From assembly GCF_002067135.1 (NCBI RefSeq), contig NZ_CP020105.1:806001-870000 (forward strand): a stretch of 64,000 nucleotides of DNA, read 5' to 3'. Under the pieces are notes generated by a model. The model saw only the letters and a program-made list of their open reading frames with translations. It was not told the origin of the DNA and searched no databases. The translations under genes were made by a program, and so were the position numbers. Numbering within the stretch: the first letter of the stretch is position 1; every line of letters starts with the position of its first letter. This document shows positions 27,701 through 34,827 of this stretch, piece after piece. The stretch is from Spirosoma rigui. GTDB taxonomy: Bacteria > Bacteroidota > Bacteroidia > Cytophagales > Spirosomataceae.

Positions 27701-29230
27701 CACCATCGTTTTGGGCAGCAGCAGCGCGGCCATCATGGGTACGTAGGTGAGCGACAGGATGAGCGCGGCCAGAATGGCGAACGATACCGTCTCGGCCATG
27801 GGCCGGAACATTTTCCCCTCAATACCCGTCAGCGAAAGAATCGGCAGGTAAACAATCAGAATAATGATCTCCCCGAAAGCCGCCGACCGCCGGATGGCCG
27901 ATGCCGACTCGAAAACCGCTTCGTCCATTTCGTCGGTGTTGAGGGTTCGGCCAATGAGTTTTTTGTCCTGGCCGAAATGGTGAAGCACCGCTTCGACGAT
28001 GATGATAGACCCGTCGACGATCAGACCGAAGTCGATGGCCCCCAAACTCATCAGGTTTGCCGAGAGCCCCAGCGTTTTCATCATGCCCAGCGTGAATAAC
28101 ATGGCAAGCGGAATAACGGACGCTACGATAAGACCTGCCCGCCAGTTGCCCATCAGTACCAGCAGCACGAAGATGACGATCAATCCCCCTTCGAGCAGGT
28201 TACGTTCGACCGTACTGATCGTCTTGCCAATCAGCTTGGTCCGGTCGATGAACGGCACCACCCGAAGACCCTCGGGCAATGACGCCTGGATTCGCTTAAT
28301 CCGTTCCTTTACGTTGTTAATGGTTGTTTCGGAGTCGGCTCCTTTCAGCATCAGTACCACAGCTCCTACGGCCTCTCCCTGCCCGTTCCGGGTTAGAGCA
28401 CCAAACCGAACCGCGTGCCCAAACCGGACCGTTGCTACGTTACCGATGCGCACCGGAAGGCCGTTCCGGGTTCGGATAATGGTATTTTCGATGTCTTTGA
28501 GACTACCCATAACCCCCTCACCCCGGATAAAGTAAGCCTGGCTGTTGCGTTCAATGTAGCTACCGCCGGTGTTGGCGTTGTTACGACTCATGGCATCGGC
28601 AAGCTCGGTGAGCGTCACACCGGAAGCGCGCAACCGCTCAGGATCAACGGCTACTTCGTATTGCTTCAGGTAGCCGCCAAAGCTGCTGATCTCAATGACA
28701 CCCGGCACACCCGCCAGTTGCCGTTTCACGATCCAGTCCTGAACCGTGCGCAACTCGGTTAGCGAATACTTGCCCTCGTAGCCGGGCTGCGGCACAATCG
28801 TGTACTGATAAATTTCGCCCAGACCCGTTGTGATGGGAGCCAGAAACGGTCGACCGTAGTCGGCCGGTATACTCTGCACCGCCGTCTGCAGTTGCTCCGA
28901 CACCAGTTGCCGGGCTTTCAGCATATCCGTGTCTTCGGTAAAGACAACCGTCAGAACCGATATACCCAGTTTGGAAACCGATCGAATCTCCTCCACATTC
29001 TGGAGGTTAGCCATCGCCAGTTCGAGCGGTGTTGTGATGAACCGCTCGGCTTCCTGAGCGGCCAGCGCGGGCGTTTGTGTAATGATCACAACCTGATTGT
29101 TGGTGATATCCGGTACCGCGTCGACCGGCAGATGGTAGGCTGAGTAGCTACCCCATCCTATCAGGGCCAGTATGAAGGCCCCAATAACTAATTTGTTCCG
29201 GATACTGAACCGGATAATTGCATCAAACAT
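24758..29230 (-). CDS. Heavy-metal RND transporter fused to a TolC-like outer-membrane factor (CusA-CusC type fusion)
   Basis: This encodes 1490 residues, against about 1040 for CusA/CzcA alone. Residues of about 1-1045 are an HME-type RND pump: the N-terminal TM1 with DAVPDITNNQV, the TM4 proton-relay motif GAIDFGLIVDGSIIIVEA, periplasmic docking and porter domains, and 12 membrane helices. Residues of about 1100-1490 are an outer-membrane efflux protein (TLAQTLELANRQSLVL, YNQSIMREAGYNVVQAGVAVPLF, IDYVEFFQAIQQA). The join contains a hydrophobic stretch (ATLMVALVLGTSAMG) that looks like the former signal peptide of the outer-membrane factor, then a Pro/Ser-rich linker encoded by a GC-rich palindromic element. 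Similar fusions are known in Bacteroidota. The pump is the middle gene of an operon with a His-rich protein upstream and the adaptor downstream. Transition-metal export is inferred from the family; the exact metal is not. Confidence 0.95.
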   Translation of the reverse strand: MFDAIIRFSIRNKLVIGAFILALIGWGSYSAYHLPVDAVPDITNNQVVIITQTPALAAQEAERFITTPLELAMANLQNVEEIRSVSKLGISVLTVVFTEDTDMLKARQLVSEQLQTAVQSIPADYGRPFLAPITTGLGEIYQYTIVPQPGYEGKYSLTELRTVQDWIVKRQLAGVPGVIEISSFGGYLKQYEVAVDPERLRASGVTLTELADAMSRNNANTGGSYIERNSQAYFIRGEGVMGSLKDIENTIIRTRNGLPVRIGNVATVRFGHAVRFGALTRNGQGEAVGAVVLMLKGADSETTINNVKERIKRIQASLPEGLRVVPFIDRTKLIGKTISTVERNLLEGGLIVIFVLLVLMGNWRAGLIVASVIPLAMLFTLGMMKTLGLSANLMSLGAIDFGLIVDGSIIIVEAVLHHFGQDKKLIGRTLNTDEMDEAVFESASAIRRSAAFGEIIILIVYLPILSLTGIEGKMFRPMAETVSFAILAALILSLTYVPMMAALLLPKTMVEKRTLSDRIMDGLYRRYEPMVTWALRWRKTVVLVALGMLVGVMLLFGRLGGEFIPQLDEGDMAIDFRMPSGTSLSATIDATLKAERALQSRFHEIRQVVARVGASEVPTDPMNVEQCDLMMNMKDRSEWTNATDREDMAAKMAAVLEQEVPGSSSEFTQPIQMRFNEMMTGVKSDIVVKIFGDDLQVLFDQATACGRQIEKIPGISSVRVEQTVGLPQINVQYNRAKLAQYGIAVSDVNRLIKAGFAGEITGPVYEGEQRYDMVVRLDSAHRQTMTDLTGLYVSMPDGHSVPLTEVATVQYVQAPAQISHDGTKRRITIGVNIRGRDVESVVGDIQRRIGAKVKLPPGYYFTYGGAFENLQRAKDRLVIAVPVALFLIFLLLFATFGSLKYAILIFSSIPLAAIGGVLALWLRDMPFSISAGVGFIALFGVAVLNGIVLIGYLNELEKQGERDLHDRIMHGIRVRFRPVIMTAAVASLGFLPMALSTSAGAEVQKPLATVVIGGLLTATLLTLVVLPVLYSLVAGRGKKGTANPSPVTPATLMVALVLGTSAMGQPGLPSSPTPSATADRSREAGRNTLVTVPANGLLPSPPGSGAGSKGIPLTLAQTLELANRQSLVLRGSTLEIESQRKLVKSAFDPAKLNIELQVGQIQAQPTDYVLGATQLFAMPSFYRAQKQLYESAATSAERRLALRRVQLYTEIKQVYYRLLYDTRVSELLRRQDSLFQNAARAATVRYKTGETNRLEQVSAETRLQSVRLRQLTLRADIEANTRALQLLVNTTDPIAVDTTLSLRRELAATDLPLVDSARVATNPALAVLQQDRTVSRNQTYLERQRLKPDLLLGYYNQSIMREAGYNVVQAGVAVPLFTQATKARIAAARINEQITDNNLTYTQTQLTGQLAILQRNAETIRASLTYFEQGALPQARLIQSTALRSYRAGEIDYVEFFQAIQQAFVIEEDYLNAVLNYSNLIIQTEQLIGL
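25890..26035. repeat. GC-rich palindromic element in the RND/OMF linker
   Basis: About 145 bases coding for the linker are packed with C/G runs and short hairpins, for example GCTCCCC paired with GGGGAGC around 25915-25940 and CCGCTCCCGG/GGAAGCGG around 25985-26000. The wording (GGGGTGAGGGGAG, CTCCCC) resembles the element inside pbpC at 46953-47048. It keeps the reading frame. It looks like a REP-like insertion; no exact boundaries or target duplication were seen. Confidence 0.5.
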
Positions 29231-29382
29231 GAACAGACAGGTGAAAGCGAGCCAGAAAAATGGTTCGCGGCATGACGTTAAACGTAGTGGATACGGAAAC
29301 CAGTCATTCCGGCATGTGCGTCAGGGAGCGCGTTCGCACCTTGATACGACCAGATGGACAGGCAAATGATGGATATGGTTTT

Positions 29383-29769
29383 CTAGCCGCGAGGAGGTTG
29401 CAGCAGGGGAGCAAACGTTTGGCAGGCGTTCATGAACCGCAGCCGAAAAACAGCCAGCGAGCCCAGCTCCACCACAAAGGGTACGTAGGTGAGCCGGAGC
29501 GTTGGTGTAAAATCGTAGGCAGACGAACCGCCGTCGATGGAGGGAAGCCGGTTATGGCTATGGTTGGGGGCCTTGTGATGATGTGAATCGAGCACGTAAT
29601 GTTCGATCAGGAAGGCGATAAAACTCAAATCGCAGCCTTCCTCCTGCTTGTGCTGCTGGTAATGGGTCAGCAACTCAGGCAGCCGGGCCGCCTGTTCTGC
29701 GCTCATCCGGGGGATCAGACTTCCCAGAAAAAGCATCGTTGCCATTAAAACTGCCAGTACCTGTTTCAC
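29383..29769 (-). CDS. Small His-rich secreted protein upstream of the metal efflux pump
   Basis: This 128-residue protein starts with a signal-like segment (MKQVLAVLMATMLFLGSLIP). It then has a short helical region with HYQQHKQEEGCDLSFIAFLIEHY and a His cluster (DSHHHKAPNHSHNRLP), and a C-terminal hydrophobic/aromatic stretch. It lies 152 bases upstream of the RND fusion on the same strand, so it is probably the first gene of the operon. No named family was recognised, although similar small His-rich proteins are often seen next to metal efflux genes in Bacteroidota. A periplasmic metal buffer or sensor is a reasonable inference from the His cluster and neighbours; this is unproven. Confidence 0.75.
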   Translation of the reverse strand: MKQVLAVLMATMLFLGSLIPRMSAEQAARLPELLTHYQQHKQEEGCDLSFIAFLIEHYVLDSHHHKAPNHSHNRLPSIDGGSSAYDFTPTLRLTYVPFVVELGSLAVFRLRFMNACQTFAPLLQPPRG

Positions 29770-29900
29770 AAGGGGTTGACGTTTGTCACGGCTAATTTAC
29801 TGAATTCTCCGACTGGGCCGGTATCCTGCGCTCCATTTTTATAAATACCCGCGCCGGAAACAGCCTGATTTGTGCGCGCAGACTTTTTTTGCCAGATTTA

Positions 29901-32495
29901 ATGCGCTTTCTCTATAGATTTATGAATAGATTTTTCGAACGGGTACTGTCTATCGGAATCTGGCTGCTTCTGGTTAGTCCGCAGTGGATACTGGCTCAGC
30001 AACCAACCCGGGGCACTTTACCCGTTTGCGCCACGCCGGACCTCACCGACACCCGCCGGAAAAATCTCAGCAGCCAGGCAACGCTGGCGCTGACGATGAA
30101 GCGGGCTACGAATGGCCTGCAAACGTCGCCTACCTACGTACCCATCCGCCCCCATATTTTTCGACGAAGCAACGGCACGGGGGGGATGAGCATGGCCAAA
30201 ATGAATAACATCATGGCCATAACGAACAGCTACTTCCTTACCAACAACACCGGCATCCAGTTTTACTTCTGCGGCACCACGCCCGATTACATCGACGACG
30301 ACAACCTGTACAACAGCTTCACGGCGTATAATGAATCCATTGCCAATGGCCGGGACGTACCCAATGCTATGAACCAGTATTACGTTGCCAACTTCAGCCA
30401 GCCGGGGCTGGGCGGCTACGCATACTTTCCAAATGACAATACCCTGCAGTCGACCCGCTCCTTTATTCTCGACGAAACAGACGAGAACGATCTGGCAAAC
30501 CGACTTCTACCCCACGAACTGGGTCATAATTTCGGGTTATTTCACACTTTTGGCAACGTCAGCTCGGGGACAACGGAACTGGTAGCCCGCGGGGAGGGGG
30601 CCAATTGCCTCACGGCGGGCGACGAACTCTGTGACACCCCCGCCGACCCCTATGGCCTACCTGGTGCGTCGACCAAACTAGTGGATGGGTGCCTCACCTA
30701 CACGGGTACTGCCACCGATGCTGCGGGCAACGTTTTTACGCCTTCGCTCACGAACCTCATGTCTTATTACTACCCCTGTACACATGATTTTTCACCCCGG
30801 CAGTACGAGCGGATACAGGCTGGACTGGCGCTAAGGGAAACCCACACGGCCTACTCGCTGGATTGCCCCGCTACGCCCGTTGTGGCACCGACCAACCTGT
30901 TGGCATCCTTGGCAGCAGTCGGCGTTGTGCTTACCTGGCAGGACAGAGCTGATAATGAAATGGGGTATTTCATTGAACGATCCACGGCGGCCACAACAGG
31001 TTTTACGCCCATTGGTGGTGTAGGGCCCAACACGACCACCTTCACCGATCTGAAAACGGATGGCTTTACTACGTACTACTACCGGATACGCCCGTCAAAC
31101 GCCACTGTAAACGGACTAAGCCCAACGACCAGTATCAAAACAGCAGCCTGCCACCCTTATTTTACCACTGGCTGCTCAGCGAGTGATGGGTTGAACGACC
31201 TGCTGATCGACGGCCGGGTCCTCAGCCAGAACTCCGGCTGCTCAACCGGTAACTACGGTTTATTCACGTCAACGGCTACGACCCTGACTGCGGGACAATC
31301 CTATACCCTGGCCGGAACGTTCCTCTCAACCACCTATGCGGAAGGCGTAACGGTCTGGGCAGATTTGAACCGGAATGGTCGCTTTGAAACGGGCGAACAG
31401 GAGTTACTCTACCAGACACCGGTACCGGTGGCAGGCCGCTTTTCGGGAACAATAGCACTACCCGCCAGGTTAGCAACCGGCCCCCTGTCAATACGGGTCA
31501 TTGTACGCTACGATGCCATCCCGGCCGATCCCTGCGGCACCTATGTGTACGGTGAAACCGAAGACTACGTAGTATCGATAGTGAACCCCGACCCCGTGCT
31601 GGCCGATCTCAGGTTGTCGATGCGGGTAGCCAACCGGGCGCCTATGCCGGGCCAGCCGGTTCACTATGCGCTGACCCTTACCAACGATGGTCCGGCTGCG
31701 GCAACCGGAATAAGCTGGCAAAATCGGTTGCCGGCGGGAATGACCTTCGTTGATGGGGATGCGGGGGTGGTCAGTTCTGGAACGGCCGTTTCAGGCAGTG
31801 GTCTGGCGCTGGCAAGCGGCACATCGGTGACGATTGTGTATCAGTTACGGCCAACCCGGTCCGGTACTTATATCAATGCCGTTCAGTTGATGACCAGTAG
31901 CCAGCCCGACCCCGATTCGGAACCCGGCTCGGGAACGGGCGATGGACAGGATGATATGGCTTGGGTCGATATTCGGGCGGGAACCGATGCCGCTGCGGCT
32001 TTTGTGTCGCCAAATCCAAACCAGACCGTGCTGCCCGATGTACTGTCCAGCCAGCCAGCACCCGCCCCTGACAAAGCCGATCTCTCACTTGCCCTGACTG
32101 CCAGTACCCGGACCCCGGCGCTGGGTCAGCCCGTTACATTCACCATAAGCGTCAAAAACGGGGGCGGTCTGGATGCAACGAACATCGTCGTGCGCGACAC
32201 GTTGCGCGGCTTCACGGCAGTAAGCCTGCCGCCGGATGGGCGGGTGTCCGTAACCGGTGATGGCTACGTTGTAGTCGACGTGTCCATTGCCTCCGTGGGC
32301 CGCAATACAACCGCAAGTCGGGTGTTTACGGCAACCCCCGCAGGTAGTGGTTCACTCCGAAACGTAGCTCAGATCTGGTCGGCAGATCAGCCTGACCCGG
32401 ATTCAACACCCGGATCAGCCACTCCCATCGCCAACAACGTCAATGGCGAAGATGATGTTGCCTGGATTGATCTCCGAATAATTGGTGCTAATTGA
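29901..32495 (+). CDS. Secreted M43-like zinc metalloprotease with FN3, GEVED and DUF11 domains
   Basis: This encodes 864 residues from the ATG at 29901; an in-frame TTG at 29889 and an ATG at 29922 are alternatives. A signal peptide ends near WILAQ. The protease domain (about 30-320) holds HELGHNFGLFH at about 205-215, the metzincin zinc motif HExxHxxGxxH, and a Met-turn NLMSYYY further on, as in pappalysin-like M43 enzymes. A fibronectin type III domain (about 326-410) follows, then a GEVED-type domain ending YGETEDYVVSI (about 425-555), and two DUF11/CARDB-like repeats (about 565-690 and 725-863), each closing with QPDPDS.PGS and DD.AW.D.R. It does not end in a recognisable type IX sorting domain. 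The 3' end overlaps the convergent permease gene by eight bases. Confidence 0.9.
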   Translation: MRFLYRFMNRFFERVLSIGIWLLLVSPQWILAQQPTRGTLPVCATPDLTDTRRKNLSSQATLALTMKRATNGLQTSPTYVPIRPHIFRRSNGTGGMSMAKMNNIMAITNSYFLTNNTGIQFYFCGTTPDYIDDDNLYNSFTAYNESIANGRDVPNAMNQYYVANFSQPGLGGYAYFPNDNTLQSTRSFILDETDENDLANRLLPHELGHNFGLFHTFGNVSSGTTELVARGEGANCLTAGDELCDTPADPYGLPGASTKLVDGCLTYTGTATDAAGNVFTPSLTNLMSYYYPCTHDFSPRQYERIQAGLALRETHTAYSLDCPATPVVAPTNLLASLAAVGVVLTWQDRADNEMGYFIERSTAATTGFTPIGGVGPNTTTFTDLKTDGFTTYYYRIRPSNATVNGLSPTTSIKTAACHPYFTTGCSASDGLNDLLIDGRVLSQNSGCSTGNYGLFTSTATTLTAGQSYTLAGTFLSTTYAEGVTVWADLNRNGRFETGEQELLYQTPVPVAGRFSGTIALPARLATGPLSIRVIVRYDAIPADPCGTYVYGETEDYVVSIVNPDPVLADLRLSMRVANRAPMPGQPVHYALTLTNDGPAAATGISWQNRLPAGMTFVDGDAGVVSSGTAVSGSGLALASGTSVTIVYQLRPTRSGTYINAVQLMTSSQPDPDSEPGSGTGDGQDDMAWVDIRAGTDAAAAFVSPNPNQTVLPDVLSSQPAPAPDKADLSLALTASTRTPALGQPVTFTISVKNGGGLDATNIVVRDTLRGFTAVSLPPDGRVSVTGDGYVVVDVSIASVGRNTTASRVFTATPAGSGSLRNVAQIWSADQPDPDSTPGSATPIANNVNGEDDVAWIDLRIIGAN

Positions 32496-33912
32496 CCCGG
32501 TCGGTGGGTTCAAAAGGCCAGCGCTTTTTCAGGCCAGCCGATACCATGAAGGCAATAACCCCAAGGCTGATCACGGTCAGGCCAGACAGCATAAAGTCCA
32601 GACCCGTTGAAAAAAAGATGAACAGCCAGATGATGATTGCCAGCAGAATGGGTACGGGAAAAAGGGGCATCCGAAACGGAAATTCGGCTAAAGTCCGACG
32701 ACGGTGCAGCAACAGGAGCCCAACTGCCTGCCCTACAAACTGAACTACAATACGCATGGCCAGAATAGCCATGATTACGTCGCCCAGCCGGAACAGCAGG
32801 CTGAAGACAAAGCCCAGTCCACCAAGAAACAGGAGCGATACGTAGGGGAACTGCCGGGTGGGATGAAGCCGGGCAAACACCTTAAAGAACCGCCCATCTA
32901 CCGCAGCGGCATACGGAACTCGCGAATAACCCAGCAGAACGGCAAATAAAGACGAGAACGCCACCAGCAAAACCAGGATCGTTGCCAATCTGGCCGCTCC
33001 GGCGCCGTACAGTGTTTCAACAAACGTACTCACGATGAATTCGCTGTTTTGGGCCTCCTGCCACGGTACTACACTGACGACACTCAGGTTCATGAGCAGG
33101 TACAATCCGGCAATGCCCGCGATGGAAATAAACATACTTGCCGGAATATTACGCGTAGGCCGCTGAATCTCGCTGCCCAGGTGGCAAACGTTGTAATAGC
33201 CGAGGTAACAATAGATCGTTTTAACCGACGCCTGCCCCAGGGAAGCCGCCAGCAGCCCCCCGCTTACCGACCCGATTGCGGGAAACATGCCCGAGACAGT
33301 TTCGGAGATGGGAATCCGGATGTTGGTCAGGCCGCCAATAATAATCCAGCCTAGTGTGAGTAGTACCGCTCCCCACATAATCAGACCAATTTTTCCGATC
33401 GAGTCGATCTTGCGGTACAGAAGGGCAATAATCAGCAACACTACCCCACCCGATACGGCCCGGCGCTGCCAATCGTCGAGCGGCATCAGGTAAGACGCGT
33501 ACTGCGCGAAACCAATGGCTCCCGACGCCATCACCAGCGGTGCCTGGATGAGCGTTTGCCAGACGTAAAGGAACGAAAGCAGCCGTCCCCATCGCTGCTC
33601 GCCATAGGAGATTTTAAGAAAGTTATAACTGCCGCCTGCCTGCGGAAAGGCAGCTCCCAGCTCGGCCCAGACAAATGCATCGATCAGGGAAATGAACGCC
33701 CCCAGCACCCAGGCCCACATGAACAGCGGCCCACCCATGGTTTTAATCACCAGCGGCAGCACAACAAAGGGGCCTATACCGACCATGTCAATCATATTCA
33801 GGGCGGTTCCCTGCAACAGATTTAGCCGACGGGGTAAGGCACCTGACTCCCCGGTCATCGATGGCGTAGGCGCAGTATCGTCAGGTAATTCGGGAGACGT
33901 AGAGTCGATCAA
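32488..33912 (-). CDS. APC-superfamily amino-acid permease
   Basis: This 474-residue inner-membrane protein has about twelve hydrophobic helices. The N-terminal block LNLLQGTALNMIDMVGIGPF carries the glycine-containing TM1 break typical of APC transporters, and GAAFPQAGGSYNFLKISYG matches the family's TM2-TM3 region. It should import or exchange an amino acid or related amine; the substrate cannot be read. The N-terminal 30 residues are acidic and Pro-rich. It stands alone between a convergent protease gene and a divergent secreted-protein gene, 215 bases from the latter. Confidence 0.92.
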   Translation of the reverse strand: MIDSTSPELPDDTAPTPSMTGESGALPRRLNLLQGTALNMIDMVGIGPFVVLPLVIKTMGGPLFMWAWVLGAFISLIDAFVWAELGAAFPQAGGSYNFLKISYGEQRWGRLLSFLYVWQTLIQAPLVMASGAIGFAQYASYLMPLDDWQRRAVSGGVVLLIIALLYRKIDSIGKIGLIMWGAVLLTLGWIIIGGLTNIRIPISETVSGMFPAIGSVSGGLLAASLGQASVKTIYCYLGYYNVCHLGSEIQRPTRNIPASMFISIAGIAGLYLLMNLSVVSVVPWQEAQNSEFIVSTFVETLYGAGAARLATILVLLVAFSSLFAVLLGYSRVPYAAAVDGRFFKVFARLHPTRQFPYVSLLFLGGLGFVFSLLFRLGDVIMAILAMRIVVQFVGQAVGLLLLHRRRTLAEFPFRMPLFPVPILLAIIIWLFIFFSTGLDFMLSGLTVISLGVIAFMVSAGLKKRWPFEPTDRVN

Positions 33913-34127
33913 TGGCGTATACAGAAATAAAGGCCGATTTCTACCGGCAGGCTCAAGTTCGCAACGGCCATTCGTGGCCTAAAAGTTCGCTTTTGAGTGC
34001 GTTATCCCCGCCCGATTCATCAATACATATGGCGAATGAGCCTACGGTTTTTATTACGAACAATTCCTATAGACAAGGGTTGGTAACTACGCAAACAGTC
34101 AACAAATCGCACTGTCAACGAAACGTT

Positions 34128-34742
34128 ATGAAAAAAGTAATTCTCTTTGGTGCCGTCCTCCTGGCAGGTCTGGCTACCGACTCAATTGCGCAGACCGCGT
34201 CTCAGAAACCATCGACCGGCGTTGCATCACAGCAGAGCGCGTCGGCAAATACAACCACCGGTTCGACGGATGGTATGCAGCGGAAAGGTACCGGCAAGAT
34301 GTCGTCCGGCGTTACCCGTAATGGAAACAGTAACCTTTCGCCCACGTCACCGACCAATACGCAGGGTAGTACGTCGCAGGGGTCGGCCAGCATACCATCG
34401 GCGGGCGGAGCCAAAGGCACCCGCACCGTAGCGGCCAAACAGCCGAACGCTCCCAAAAGTACCAAGAACGGAACAGCCTCGGATGGGGGCTCTACCGGCA
34501 ATGGAATACCAGCCTACGGCGGTAAAGCCGACACCAAGTCAACATCCGGTTCGACCGGTGGTTCGCAGCGCCCCACAACAGCGGCTGCCGTTAAGAAAGA
34601 AGCGAAAACAAGCGATGCCAACGTATCGACCAACGGTGCTCAACCTACCGGTGCCGGCAAGGCGGGTACACCCGCGGGTACGGCATCCGGCAAGAAAGCC
34701 GCGGGTAACAGCTATCCACAAACCGGCACCAAGAAACAGTAG
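34128..34742 (+). CDS. Secreted low-complexity Ser/Thr/Gly/Lys-rich protein
   Basis: This encodes 204 residues from the ATG at 34128; the open frame begins far upstream at 33912, but only this start gives a signal peptide (MKKVILFGAVLLAGLATDSIAQ). The mature chain is almost entirely Ser, Thr, Gly, Ala, Asn, Gln and Lys with no hydrophobic core, so it should be intrinsically disordered. Motifs such as GSTGNG, STSGSTGG and GKKAAGN recur irregularly. No family was recognised. It is followed 17 bases later by a perfect 31-bp hairpin. It could be an adhesive or matrix component or a stress-related disordered protein; none of this is shown. Confidence 0.7.
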   Translation: MKKVILFGAVLLAGLATDSIAQTASQKPSTGVASQQSASANTTTGSTDGMQRKGTGKMSSGVTRNGNSNLSPTSPTNTQGSTSQGSASIPSAGGAKGTRTVAAKQPNAPKSTKNGTASDGGSTGNGIPAYGGKADTKSTSGSTGGSQRPTTAAAVKKEAKTSDANVSTNGAQPTGAGKAGTPAGTASGKKAAGNSYPQTGTKKQ

Positions 34743-34759
34743 GCACTACGTAGTGATTC

Positions 34760-34824
34760 GTCAGGTCGACAAAGCAAAAAGCCATTCCTGAACCAGGAAT
34801 GGCTTTTTGCTTTGTCGACCTGAC
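34760..34824. terminator. Perfect 31-bp bidirectional terminator hairpin
   Basis: Bases 34760-34790 and 34794-34824 are exact reverse complements with a three-base AAC loop. The stem contains AGCAAAAAGCCATTCCTG, so the apical part with flanking A and T runs works as a terminator in both directions. It separates the convergent secreted-protein gene (ending 34742) and the TonB receptor gene (ending 34828). The stem is much longer than a normal terminator needs. Confidence 0.85.
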
Positions 34825-34827
34825 AGC

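Noticed and set aside
24758-29230. Frameshift or assembly error joining two genes
   Set aside because: The frame is continuous, the link is plausible, and RND/OMF fusions are known in Bacteroidota.
33912-34127. N-terminal extension of the low-complexity protein
   Set aside because: It would put a perfect signal peptide 72 residues inside the chain and overlap the divergent permease start.
34760-34824. Mobile-element end or attachment site
   Set aside because: No transposase, integrase or target duplication is nearby, and the place between convergent genes fits a terminator.
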